Shown piece by piece: positions 1 through 7,909 of a stretch of 64,000 bases of DNA (position 1 is its first letter; every line of letters starts with the position of its first letter). A program made the position numbers and the translations under genes. The stretch spans positions 1 to 64,000 of the forward strand of contig JAGBNC010000011.1 in assembly GCA_017634595.1 (NCBI GenBank), written 5' to 3'. A model generated the notes under the pieces. It made no database searches, had not been told where the DNA came from, and worked only from the letters and a program-made list of their open reading frames with translations. The stretch is from Bacteroidales bacterium (GTDB lineage: Bacteria; Bacteroidota; Bacteroidia; Bacteroidales; UBA932).

Positions 1-402
1 AAGAAACTCCTGGAAGAATGCAACCTCCACACGATACTTGACCTTCCTTCCGGAGTGTTCCAAGCCGGTGTCAAGACCATCGTACTCTTCTTCAAGAAAG
101 GCGAGCCCACGCAGAAGGTATGGTTCTACCAACTGAACCTGGATCGCACTCTGGGAAAGACGGACCCGCTCAATGAAAATGACCTGGCGGACTTCGTGGA
201 GAAGCAGAAGACCAAGCCGGATAGCGAGAACTCCTGGTCCGTGAATGTCGCTGACCTGGATGACAACTACGACCTCTCCGTGAAGAACCCCAACAAGGTG
301 GAAGTCGTGGATGAGCGCACGCCCCAACAGATTGCCGCTGAGATTGAAGCCCTCGCCGCCGATAGCCAGCGTTTGTTGAACGAGATTATGGAGATGCTAT
401 GA
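1..402 (+). CDS. hsdM: Type I restriction-modification methyltransferase subunit (HsdM), C-terminal part
   Basis: Frame 1 is open from the window edge to a TGA at 400-402, so this is the 3' end of a longer gene. The visible ~133 residues match the C-terminal part of N6-adenine methyltransferase M subunits: a stretch ending in LPSGVF followed by TIVLFF, then a WFYQLNLD segment and a charged helical tail. The catalytic NPPF motif lies upstream, outside the window. In type I systems M and S form the methylase and both are needed by R for cleavage. Its stop overlaps the hsdS start (ATGA), which indicates translational coupling. The family call rests on the sequence pattern plus the hsdS and hsdR neighbours. 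Confidence 0.85.
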   Translation, partial: KKLLEECNLHTILDLPSGVFQAGVKTIVLFFKKGEPTQKVWFYQLNLDRTLGKTDPLNENDLADFVEKQKTKPDSENSWSVNVADLDDNYDLSVKNPNKVEVVDERTPQQIAAEIEALAADSQRLLNEIMEML

Positions 403-1526
403 GAGCAGGGTGGAAAATAAAGACCATCGGTGATGTCTGCGAAATCCGTAGTGGAAGAAGCCAGAAGGAGGTTGAAAACCCTAATGGAGAGTACCCCATC
501 TATGGCAGCGGAGGCATTATGGGGTATGCTAACGATTATCTCTGTGAAGCCGGAGCTACTATCATTGGCAGAAAGGGTTCAATCAACAATCCTATCTTTG
601 TTGAAACCAAGTTCTGGAATGTAGATACGGCATTCGGCTTTTCACCCAAAGAGAATATATTTCCAAAGTTCCTATTCTACTTCTGCAAAGGGTTCAACTT
701 CCAGGATATGAACAAAGGAACTACTATTCCAAGTCTCGTGAAGACAGATTTGTTGCAGATACGCATTCCAATCCCATCTCTTCCCGAGCAGCAGCGTATC
801 GTGGATATTCTGGACCGGGAGTTCGCCAAGATAGATGCCCTGAAAGCTAATGCCGAGAAATCCCTTCAAGCAGCAAAGGACCTCTTCCAAGCGACTACGG
901 ACACAATGATGAGTAATGGGCAATGGAGAGAGCTTTCCATTGGAGAGATTGCGAAGATTAAGGGCGGAAAGAGGGTCCCCAAGGGCTATAAGTTGGAGAA
1001 GGAGCCAACGGCACACAGATATATTCGGGTTGCAGACTTCACCGACCTTGGAACCATTCGCACAGAAAGCGTCTTGTATATCAGTGATGAGGTCTATAAG
1101 TCCATCAAGGCATACACGATTTCTTCCAAAGATGTCTATATCAGTATAGCCGGGACAATTGGTAAGTCTGGAATTATCCCAGATACTCTTGATGGAGCGA
1201 ACTTGACCGAAAATGCCTGCAAGTTGGTGCTTGGACCGAACTTTTACAATCGGTTTGTCTTCTTTGCGACCAAGACATCATCCTTCAAGAAACAGGTGGA
1301 GACGCTCACTATGCAAGCGGCTCAACCGAAACTCGCTCTAACTCGTCTTGCTACTATTAGAGTTAGGGTTCCGTCATCCATCAAGGAACAAGAAACGATA
1401 GTAGAGCGACTTGATGGCATTGCAGATACAATTGCTCTACTCCAAGATAACTACCAAAAGACCCTCGCTCTGTGTGAAGACTTGAAGCAGTCACTTCTGC
1501 GCAAGGCATTCAACGGAGAGTTGTAA
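399..1526 (+). CDS. hsdS: Type I restriction-modification specificity subunit (HsdS)
   Basis: A 375-residue protein with two target-recognition domains, each followed by a helical spacer. The first half starts with a GDVCEIRSGRS-type segment and ends in the conserved LPEQQRIVDILD region; the second repeats the plan (GEIAKIKGGKRVPKG ... KEQETIVERLD). This two-fold organisation is typical of HsdS, where each TRD reads one half of a bipartite site. It starts in an ATGA overlap with hsdM. The next intact hsd gene is hsdR at 3224, but a broken hsdR start lies only 12 nt downstream at 1539. The recognition sequence cannot be predicted from sequence alone. Confidence 0.93.
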   Translation: MRAGWKIKTIGDVCEIRSGRSQKEVENPNGEYPIYGSGGIMGYANDYLCEAGATIIGRKGSINNPIFVETKFWNVDTAFGFSPKENIFPKFLFYFCKGFNFQDMNKGTTIPSLVKTDLLQIRIPIPSLPEQQRIVDILDREFAKIDALKANAEKSLQAAKDLFQATTDTMMSNGQWRELSIGEIAKIKGGKRVPKGYKLEKEPTAHRYIRVADFTDLGTIRTESVLYISDEVYKSIKAYTISSKDVYISIAGTIGKSGIIPDTLDGANLTENACKLVLGPNFYNRFVFFATKTSSFKKQVETLTMQAAQPKLALTRLATIRVRVPSSIKEQETIVERLDGIADTIALLQDNYQKTLALCEDLKQSLLRKAFNGEL

Positions 1527-1535
1527 TACGATAGC

Positions 1536-1675
1536 CCTATGAACGAGAGCCAGACCAGATTGACCAAGATTGACCCCAAGCTAAAAGATAACGGCCGGGG
1601 AGTGGCGGCTGATAGTTATATCCTCACGGAGGCCCCCATCAAGTTCCCATCACCCTGGGAAGGAGGGACTATAAA
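1536..1675 (+). pseudogene. Truncated, frameshifted duplicate of the hsdR 5' end
   Basis: From the CCTATGAACGAG at about 1536 the DNA closely matches the start of the intact hsdR at 3221 onward. An ATG at 1539 encodes MNESQTRLTKIDPK, shared with HsdR. After about 100 bp the copy carries an apparent 11-bp insertion (AAGTTCCCATC, which re-copies the neighbouring CCCATC); this shifts the frame, and recognisable homology fades near 1675. The resulting 54-codon frame ends at 1703. The copy differs from intact hsdR at many positions, so it is either an old duplication or the relic of another hsdR allele. It sits exactly where hsdR would be expected after hsdS, with the ATPase gene next. Confidence 0.85.
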
Positions 1676-1738
1676 CAGTTTTTATTTTTCTAGAAATCGC
1701 TAAAAAGTGTCGAATTTAGAAAAATAAAGCACGTTTAA

Positions 1739-1769
1739 TTTGCGGAATTGCGCATAATTTCTATCTTTG
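1739..1769 (+). promoter_or_regulatory. Bacteroidota-type promoter for the DUF234-type ATPase gene
   Basis: TTTG at 1739-1742, a 19-nt spacer, and TATCTTTG at 1762-1769 match the Bacteroides -33/-7 consensus. The ATPase ATG follows 17 nt after the -7 element, so this gene has its own promoter inside the hsd locus. Confidence 0.8.
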
Positions 1770-1786
1770 CAGAAAAATAAAGACTT

Positions 1787-3217
1787 ATGGTAGGAAGACT
1801 GGAGGAACAGAAACGGCTGGAAAAGTGCTTCGAGAGCAAGCATTCGGAATTTGTCGCCGTGTATGGGCGGCGCCGGGTCGGGAAGACGTATCTGGTAAAA
1901 GAGCAGTTCAAAGACCGCTTCCTGTTCTGGCACACTGGCCTTTCTCCGTACGACCGTGACCGAAAAAACCTTCTGCAGGACCAGCTCCATGCCTTTTATG
2001 TGAATCTTCTGCGTTATGGATTGAAGGAAGGAGCTCAACCTTCATCATGGCTGGGTGCTTTCGAGTTGCTCGCCCGCCTTGTTGAAAGCAAAAAAGGAAC
2101 TGGGAAAAGAGTCATCTTCCTTGATGAAATGCCGTGGATGGACACAGCAAGGTCTCGTTTCATCCCGGCTTTCGAGCATTTCTGGAATGACTGGGCCGCC
2201 AAAAGGGATGATATCCTTCTGATCGTATGCGGCAGCGCCACGTCGTGGATAGAAGACAATCTCATTCACAACAAAGGGGGACTGTACGGGCGCCTGACGG
2301 AAAAAATCCACCTTCATCCATTCTCGTTGAAGGAGAGCAAGGAATTCTACCTCAACAATGGGGTGAAGATGTCGCATTATGATCTCGCTCTGTCCTACAT
2401 GATTGTCGGAGGCATCCCCTATTATATGGCCGCATTTGACAATTCATGCTCTCTTGCTCAAAACATCGACCGTCTCTTTTTTGCCGAAGATGCTGTCTTG
2501 GAGGATGAATTCGACCTTCTGATGGGTTCCCTATTCGTGAATCCAGGGCAGTACAAGAGCATCTTGCGTTTCTTGTCAAACAAGCACGGAGGATATACCC
2601 GGGAGGAGATTGTCTCCGGCACGGGCATCGCTGACGGAGGCGGGCTCTCGAAACAGCTAAAAGCTCTAATTGCCAGCCAATTCATCGAAAAATACATTCC
2701 ATTCGGGAAGGGCGGGAACGACACCTGCTATCGTCTCTGCGACTCTTTCTGCCGTTTTTGGATCACTTTTATCGAGAAGAAAAAAGTGAAGGACCCCCGG
2801 TACTGGGAGAACAACATCCAGTCACCGGCATTGGCCGCCTGGCGCGGGTTTGCTTTCGAGGATCTTTGCGTCCGTCACGTATCGCAGATCAAGCATGCCC
2901 TGGGTGTCGAAGGCGTCGCTTCGACACAATCTGCGTGGTGTCTGCAAGGGGATGATTCCCACGAAGGTTCCCAGATAGACCTCGTTATCGACCGCGCCGA
3001 CAACGTTGTGAATTTATGCGAGATGAAATTTTACGCGGATGATTTCCGGGTATCAAAGGAATATGCGAAAAAGCTGGGCGGGAGGGTTGCCTTGATCCAG
3101 GGAAAACTGCCACGTCGCAAGGTCGTCCATCTCACGTTCGTCACGACCTATGGTGTCGCGGTCAACGAATACTCCGGAATATTCCAAAAAGTTGTCACTC
3201 TTGAAGATTTGATATAG
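1787..3217 (+). CDS. AAA ATPase of the archaeal-type / DUF234 family
   Basis: A 476-residue ATPase. The P-loop GRRRVGKT is at residues 27-34 and the Walker B LDEMPW at 112-117; both are typical of the Arch_ATPase family common in Bacteroidota. The C-terminal region has SQIDLVID followed about 10 residues later by CEMKFY, a D...E-x-K arrangement like the PD-(D/E)XK nuclease-like core reported for DUF234 domains. The cellular role is not established. It has its own promoter and is bracketed by the broken hsdR start and the intact hsdR, whose ATG lies 6 nt after its stop. That context suggests an accessory gene captured by a restriction locus; a defence role is inference only. Confidence 0.85.
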   Translation: MVGRLEEQKRLEKCFESKHSEFVAVYGRRRVGKTYLVKEQFKDRFLFWHTGLSPYDRDRKNLLQDQLHAFYVNLLRYGLKEGAQPSSWLGAFELLARLVESKKGTGKRVIFLDEMPWMDTARSRFIPAFEHFWNDWAAKRDDILLIVCGSATSWIEDNLIHNKGGLYGRLTEKIHLHPFSLKESKEFYLNNGVKMSHYDLALSYMIVGGIPYYMAAFDNSCSLAQNIDRLFFAEDAVLEDEFDLLMGSLFVNPGQYKSILRFLSNKHGGYTREEIVSGTGIADGGGLSKQLKALIASQFIEKYIPFGKGGNDTCYRLCDSFCRFWITFIEKKKVKDPRYWENNIQSPALAAWRGFAFEDLCVRHVSQIKHALGVEGVASTQSAWCLQGDDSHEGSQIDLVIDRADNVVNLCEMKFYADDFRVSKEYAKKLGGRVALIQGKLPRRKVVHLTFVTTYGVAVNEYSGIFQKVVTLEDLI

Positions 3218-3223
3218 CGTCCT

Positions 3224-5542
3224 ATGAACGAGAGCCAGACCCGATTGACCAAGATTGACCCCAAGTTGAAAGAAAACGGCTGGGGTACAACGGCTGATAG
3301 TTATATCCTCACGGAAGTCCCCATCACCCGGGGAAGGATAAGCCAGACTATCAAGCCCAGACCGATGAAGGCGGACTATATCCTGCAATACAAGGGTGTC
3401 AAACTGGCTGTCGTGGAAGCGAAGAGCGATGAGAAGCCGGTGGGCGAAGGCGTGATGCAAGCGAAGGAATATGCCGAGAAACTGAAAATCCGCTTCACAT
3501 ACGCTACCAACGGCGATACCATCTACCAGATAGATATGGAGACCGGCGAGGAAGGCGAAGTGGAAGACTACCTTTCACCAGAAGAGATATGGAAGCGGAC
3601 CTTCGGCGATGCTGATGAATGGAGAGACAAGTTCTACGCCCAGCCCCTGTATAACGATGGGCAGAAAGTCCCCAGGTATTACCAGGAGATTGCCATCAAC
3701 AAAGTCCTTGATGCCGTAGCAGCAGGGCGGGACCGCATCCTCCTTACAATGGCAACGGGAACCGGCAAGACCTTCATCTCCTTCCAGATTGCCTACAAGC
3801 TCTTCCATACGAGGTGGAATGTGAGGAAGACCGGCAACAGACCCCGTATCCTCTTCCTGGCAGACCGGAATATCCTGGCGAACCAGGCATTCAACGGCTT
3901 CTTCGGGTTCTCCAATGATGCCCTATGCCGTATTACCCCGGATAGCGTCCGCAAGAACGGAAAGGTCCCGACAAACGCATCCATCTTCTTTACCGTCTTC
4001 CAGACCTTTGAGAGCGGAGAGGAAGACAAGCCCAACTTCGGTCAGTATCCCAGGGACTTCTTTGACTTCGTTATCATAGATGAGTGCCATCGTGGGGGTG
4101 CGAATGATGAGAGCAGTTGGAGGGGTATTATGGAGTATTTCAGCAGTGCCGTGCAGTTGGGTATGACCGCTACGCCGAGACGGGATGTCAATGCCAATAC
4201 CTACGAATACTTCGGCAAACCGGTCTATGAGTATTCCTTGAAAGAAGGCATTGCCGATGGTTTCCTCACTCCGTTCCGGCATTGCAAGATGCAGAGCAAC
4301 ATTGACGATTACATCTACTCCCCGGAGGACGAAATCCTTTCAGGCGAAGTGGAAGAAGGCAAGGTCTATACGGAGAACGACTTCTACCAGGGCAATATCA
4401 CTATCAAGCAGCGTGATGAGGCCAGGGTCCAGGAGTTCCTGTCGCACATCAAGGAAGATGAGAAGACCTTGGTGTTCTGTGCGACCCAGGACCACGCAGC
4501 GAAAGTCCGTGATATGATAAACGCTTACCATCACGGGAACCCCAGGTATGCAGTCCGTGTCGCTGCCAATGACGGGAACCTGGGAGAGCAGTATTTGAAG
4601 GAGTTTCAGGACAACGAGAAGACCATCCCCACGATACTCACCACCTCACAGAAACTCTCTACGGGGGTTGATGCGTTGAATGTACGGAATATCGTGCTGA
4701 TGCGTCCTGTCCGGTCAATGATAGAGTTCAAGCAGATTATCGGTCGTGGAACCCGGCTCTTTGATGGCAAGTATTACTTCACCATCTATGACTTTGTGAA
4801 GGCGTATGAGCATTTCAAGGACCCGGACTGGGATGGAGAGGAAGATCAGGATGTGCCGGTCAATGACGAAGAAGAAATGCAAATACTAAATGACCGGGAA
4901 GAGAAAGTTAAGTATGGATCCCGCAAATCACGCCACTCAGAGGATGAAGAAGAAAAGCCGGAGAGGCTTGAGATCCGTTTGTCCTTCGGTCACACAATGA
5001 GTATCAAGCACATCAAAAGCGATATGTTCTGGGGACCGGATGGCGTTCCTGTCAGTGCGGAAGAGTTCTTGAGGATGATGTTCGGGAAACTGCCGGAGTT
5101 CTTCTCGGATGAGGCTGATCTACGAGAGAAATGGTCCTCACCAACGACCAGACGAGAGCTTCTCAACCAAATGGCGGACCAAGGCTACGGAGAGGATGTC
5201 TTGAAGCAGATTCGGAGTTTGATTGACGCCGATGACTGCGACCTCCTGGATGTCCTGGAATACATCGCCTACCAGAAGAGACCGGTCCAGCGTTCCGTGC
5301 GTGTCCAAAAGGCGAGCTTATTCACAGAGACGCAGACCCCGGAGCAGATGGCGTTCATTCAGTACCTTATCTCAGTATATGTCAAGGCGGGTATTGACGA
5401 GCTTGAAGCTGACCGGCTCCCGAAACTAATGGCAAACAAGTACGGAACCATCCTGGAAGGGACCAATGCCCTGGGAGGAATAGAGCAAGCCCGAGGAACC
5501 TTCTACAACTTCCAGCGTAGTCTTTACCAACAAGTCATTTAG
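3224..5542 (+). CDS. hsdR: Type I restriction endonuclease subunit R (EcoEI-like)
   Basis: A 772-residue DEAD-box translocase/nuclease. The N-terminal nuclease domain shows D51 and the EAK triad at 65-67 (PD-(D/E)XK). The motor has Walker A GTGKT at 179-183, the DECH box at 286-289, an MTATPRR motif III, and a late GRGTRLFDGK motif VI. The C-terminal part resembles the EcoEI R domain that contacts the methylase. R cuts unmethylated DNA after ATP-driven translocation with the M2S complex. It appears intact and full length for this subtype. Its start is duplicated as a broken copy at 1539, so the hsdMS-to-hsdR linkage is interrupted by the ATPase gene. Confidence 0.95.
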   Translation: MNESQTRLTKIDPKLKENGWGTTADSYILTEVPITRGRISQTIKPRPMKADYILQYKGVKLAVVEAKSDEKPVGEGVMQAKEYAEKLKIRFTYATNGDTIYQIDMETGEEGEVEDYLSPEEIWKRTFGDADEWRDKFYAQPLYNDGQKVPRYYQEIAINKVLDAVAAGRDRILLTMATGTGKTFISFQIAYKLFHTRWNVRKTGNRPRILFLADRNILANQAFNGFFGFSNDALCRITPDSVRKNGKVPTNASIFFTVFQTFESGEEDKPNFGQYPRDFFDFVIIDECHRGGANDESSWRGIMEYFSSAVQLGMTATPRRDVNANTYEYFGKPVYEYSLKEGIADGFLTPFRHCKMQSNIDDYIYSPEDEILSGEVEEGKVYTENDFYQGNITIKQRDEARVQEFLSHIKEDEKTLVFCATQDHAAKVRDMINAYHHGNPRYAVRVAANDGNLGEQYLKEFQDNEKTIPTILTTSQKLSTGVDALNVRNIVLMRPVRSMIEFKQIIGRGTRLFDGKYYFTIYDFVKAYEHFKDPDWDGEEDQDVPVNDEEEMQILNDREEKVKYGSRKSRHSEDEEEKPERLEIRLSFGHTMSIKHIKSDMFWGPDGVPVSAEEFLRMMFGKLPEFFSDEADLREKWSSPTTRRELLNQMADQGYGEDVLKQIRSLIDADDCDLLDVLEYIAYQKRPVQRSVRVQKASLFTETQTPEQMAFIQYLISVYVKAGIDELEADRLPKLMANKYGTILEGTNALGGIEQARGTFYNFQRSLYQQVI

Positions 5543-5556
5543 AGCATGTCTCGTCA

Positions 5557-6243
5557 ATGTCCGCTCCAAGGAATTGGATAACACGGCCGTTCCGCTGTTT
5601 ACTGGCCTTGCTCGTGCTACCCTTGTTTTTAGTGGCGTATGTGGTTTTAGCTGTTTTGTTGCCTGATAGCCTGAGCTACGTATCGGATTATATGATTCTG
5701 GCTTTTTTGTATTTCTTCATAGAGTCGATAGCTATTTCACTTTTATTGCTGGGGAATCCGCTAGATAATGCCAGCGGTAAAGATCCTTTGCGGTGGCTGC
5801 CTTGTAGCTTCTTTCTGCTTTCCATTATCTCCCTATGTACATATGTGTATTTCGACAGTTCGTATGAAAGTATAGGTATGTATATTTTTTTCGCTATCGT
5901 TTATGTCGCGATCTATCATTGGGTACCTTTTGTGTTGATTCTCTGTGTGTTGGCAAAGAGAAACGTAAGCCACACTGTTCAAGATTATCCGCATCTCTAT
6001 GACGATGATGACGATGATGAGGAATATGAAGAAGAGGATGACGAAGACATCTTCGACAGCTTCGACCCGACCCGGGATTATTACGGAAGGCACGGTGAGT
6101 TTGATACAAACGATGAATCTCGAAGGGTATCTGAAGACATACAGGGCTTTCATAACAATTTCGAAGATTCAGACCTGTTGCTTCATTATCATTGGGATGA
6201 AGTGCTTGATGCCGAAACTGACGGGTATCTGGAAAAAGATTGA
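5557..6243 (+). CDS. Membrane protein with an acidic cytoplasmic-type tail, unknown function
   Basis: A 228-residue protein I do not recognise. About four hydrophobic segments fill residues 10-135; after these comes a run of acidic residues (six D followed by EEYEEEDDEDIF) and a hydrophilic tail rich in D, E and H. The gene begins 14 nt after the hsdR stop on the same strand, so it may be read from the hsd transcript. There is no lipobox or catalytic motif. The acidic patch could bind metal or mimic nucleic acid, but nothing in the sequence establishes this. The ORF is long and uninterrupted, which supports a real gene. Confidence 0.65.
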   Translation: MSAPRNWITRPFRCLLALLVLPLFLVAYVVLAVLLPDSLSYVSDYMILAFLYFFIESIAISLLLLGNPLDNASGKDPLRWLPCSFFLLSIISLCTYVYFDSSYESIGMYIFFAIVYVAIYHWVPFVLILCVLAKRNVSHTVQDYPHLYDDDDDDEEYEEEDDEDIFDSFDPTRDYYGRHGEFDTNDESRRVSEDIQGFHNNFEDSDLLLHYHWDEVLDAETDGYLEKD

Positions 6244-6244
6244 T

Positions 6245-6331
6245 ATGGCCGACGAGATCTTTGTCATCAACGTCGGTGGCTATATCGATTACTCAAATAA
6301 GAATGGACGGGTGGTGAGGTATTTGGAGTGA
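6245..6331 (+). pseudogene. Remnant of a DUF4406-like / nucleoside deoxyribosyltransferase-fold gene
   Basis: A 28-codon frame encodes MADEIFVINVGGYID followed shortly by a GRVVRYLE end. In gut-bacterial proteins of the DUF4406 / deoxyribosyltransferase-like group the C-terminus has the form ADEIxVINVGGYIGxSTxxEIxYAxxxGKxVRYLE, so this looks like that C-terminus with an internal deletion of roughly 10 codons and no N-terminal domain. The recognition rests on memory of the family pattern. It starts 1 nt after the preceding stop and is probably non-functional. Confidence 0.5.
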
Positions 6332-6353
6332 GATTCTTTTTTTCGTACATTTG
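6322..6353 (+). promoter_or_regulatory. Promoter for the acyltransferase gene, with a ~100-nt leader
   Basis: TTTG at 6322-6325, a 20-nt spacer and TACATTTG at 6346-6353 match the Bacteroidota promoter consensus. The predicted transcript start is near 6357, leaving an untranslated leader of about 105 nt. The leader holds two possible hairpins: TGCCAG at about 6363 with CTGGCA near 6390, and GGCCC/GGGCC near 6402-6416. Confidence 0.65.
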
Positions 6354-6462
6354 GTATTTGCATGCCAGGAATGGCAAGTAGAGCCACTGCTGGCAGAAAG
6401 GGCCCGAATATGGGCCACGGCAATAGGCTTGCAGGAGAAAGTATAATGGCTTATCTTAATTG

Positions 6463-7653
6463 ATGATGAATATGATTCAGACAGAAGCTGGCAGGAAACG
6501 TGAGGTCTGGATAGACTGGATGCGCGTGGTGGCATGTTTTATGGTTATGCTGGTGCACAGCACCGAGCCTTTCTATTTAGGTGGAGACGGTTCGCAAGTA
6601 TTGACTAAGGCCGATGCCTATTGGTCATCTTTCTTTGATTCTTTCGTGCGTTCGTGCGTGCCGCTGTTTTTGATTGCGTCGAGTTATTTGCAGTTCCCGC
6701 TTCATTATTCTACCGGAGAGTTTTTCCGCCGCAGGGCAGTGAGGGTTATCATACCGTTCGTGGTGTGGACCATAGTGTATGCCTTGATATGGGGAGAGCC
6801 TGTACAGAATTTCAAAGACCTGCTCTTTAATTTCAATTATGCAGCCGGGCACCTATGGTTCGTGTACATGTTGCTGGGGCTTTACCTGATCATGCCTCTT
6901 CTCTCGCCTTGGGCCGAAAAAGTGGGGAAGAAGGAGCTGCGCTTTTATTTGCTGGTCTGGCTCTTTACGACCCTTATTCCCATTTTGCGGGACTGGTTGT
7001 CTGGCGGCAGCGAACTTGTGATCTACGGCCCATCGGGGATTCCCCGCCAGGCTCCTTACCCGCTATGGGGCGAGGCCAGCTGGAATGCTTATGGCATGTT
7101 CTACTACATAAGCGGAACCTTGGGCTATATGCTGCTGGGCTTGTATTTCAGGAAGTTCGTAGGTGAATTATCATGGGCCCGTACATTGGCCTGGGCCGTA
7201 CCTGCTTACTTGGCTGGCTTCGCTATTTCTTTCTTCGGATTCCTAAGGCGCGTGTTTGAGTCTGCCGGCGGTGCATTCCCTGTGGGAGGGCCTGTAAGCG
7301 TGGCTGTGCGCTGGGAGACGACTTGGTTCAACGATACTTTAGGCGTGGCTCTAATGGCAATAGCATGGGTGCTCCTGTTCAAGAAAATCAAGTCCGAAGG
7401 CTCATTCTACCGCAATATCCTACTTCCTGTCTCTAAGGCGAGCTATGGCATGTATTTGGGACATATGGTGGCGCTGGCGCTGTTCTCAGGGCTGTTCCGC
7501 AATACATTTGGTATCGGTGAAGGGGGAGTGCTGGGGGTATGGACAACTCCTGTGACTATAATCTGCACGGCTGCCAGTACTTTTGTGTGTGTGGCTATAG
7601 CATCTGTGCTGATACAGAAGATCCCCAAGGCCGGCAAATTGATAATCGGCTGA
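6463..7653 (+). CDS. Acyltransferase 3 family membrane protein
   Basis: A 396-residue integral membrane protein of the acyltransferase_3 family (O-acetyltransferases such as OafA and WecH). The N-terminus shows the family signature: an RxxWIDWMRVVACFMVMLVH segment with the conserved His at the end of the first helix. About ten hydrophobic helices follow, including the LWFVYMLLGLYLIMP region. Such enzymes transfer acetyl or succinyl groups to glycans or other envelope substrates; the substrate here is unknown. ATG codons at 6463 and 6466 are both possible; GGAG lies upstream at 6434-6437. It is the last rightward gene before the convergent gltX. Confidence 0.88.
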   Translation: MMNMIQTEAGRKREVWIDWMRVVACFMVMLVHSTEPFYLGGDGSQVLTKADAYWSSFFDSFVRSCVPLFLIASSYLQFPLHYSTGEFFRRRAVRVIIPFVVWTIVYALIWGEPVQNFKDLLFNFNYAAGHLWFVYMLLGLYLIMPLLSPWAEKVGKKELRFYLLVWLFTTLIPILRDWLSGGSELVIYGPSGIPRQAPYPLWGEASWNAYGMFYYISGTLGYMLLGLYFRKFVGELSWARTLAWAVPAYLAGFAISFFGFLRRVFESAGGAFPVGGPVSVAVRWETTWFNDTLGVALMAIAWVLLFKKIKSEGSFYRNILLPVSKASYGMYLGHMVALALFSGLFRNTFGIGEGGVLGVWTTPVTIICTAASTFVCVAIASVLIQKIPKAGKLIIG

Positions 7654-7665
7654 TATTTACTTGAA

Positions 7666-7725
7666 ACAGCGAACTGCTCCGGCGGCCTTTGTCCTAAGTT
7701 ATTGGCCGCCGGAGCAGTTCGCTGT
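7666..7725. repeat. Perfect 22-bp inverted repeat between convergent genes
   Basis: The arms at 7666-7687 and 7704-7725 are exact reverse complements over 22 bp, separated by 16 nt. A very stable hairpin would form on either strand. Neither side has a strong T-run (GTCAATATG on the plus side, TTTCAAG on the minus side). It may be a bidirectional terminator for the acyltransferase and gltX, or a mobile palindromic element. Confidence 0.85.
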
Positions 7726-7909
7726 GTCAATATGTCACCGGTATTAAACAGTCCCGGGACCGGCATCCGTCTCAACTGCTAAACCCTAGAAACAACGCAG
7801 CGTCGATTTCAACCAGTCCCGGACTATTCAGAGTCAGCCGCTAAGCTGCAGCCGGGGGGAAGTAAGTCGGCAACGGGACCGGACCTTGTCCAAAGCCCGT
7901 GCCCCGTCA
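7726..7909. other. Intergenic spacer with short GTCCCGG-type repeats
   Basis: No convincing gene is visible. The spacer has three short, related GC-rich motifs: CAGTCCCGGGACCGG near 7750, CCAGTCCCGGACT near 7814, and CGGGACCGGACC near 7875. Parts of these are palindromic, so the DNA could form several small hairpins. It may be the 3' untranslated region of the dcw-gltX transcript. Confidence 0.5.
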
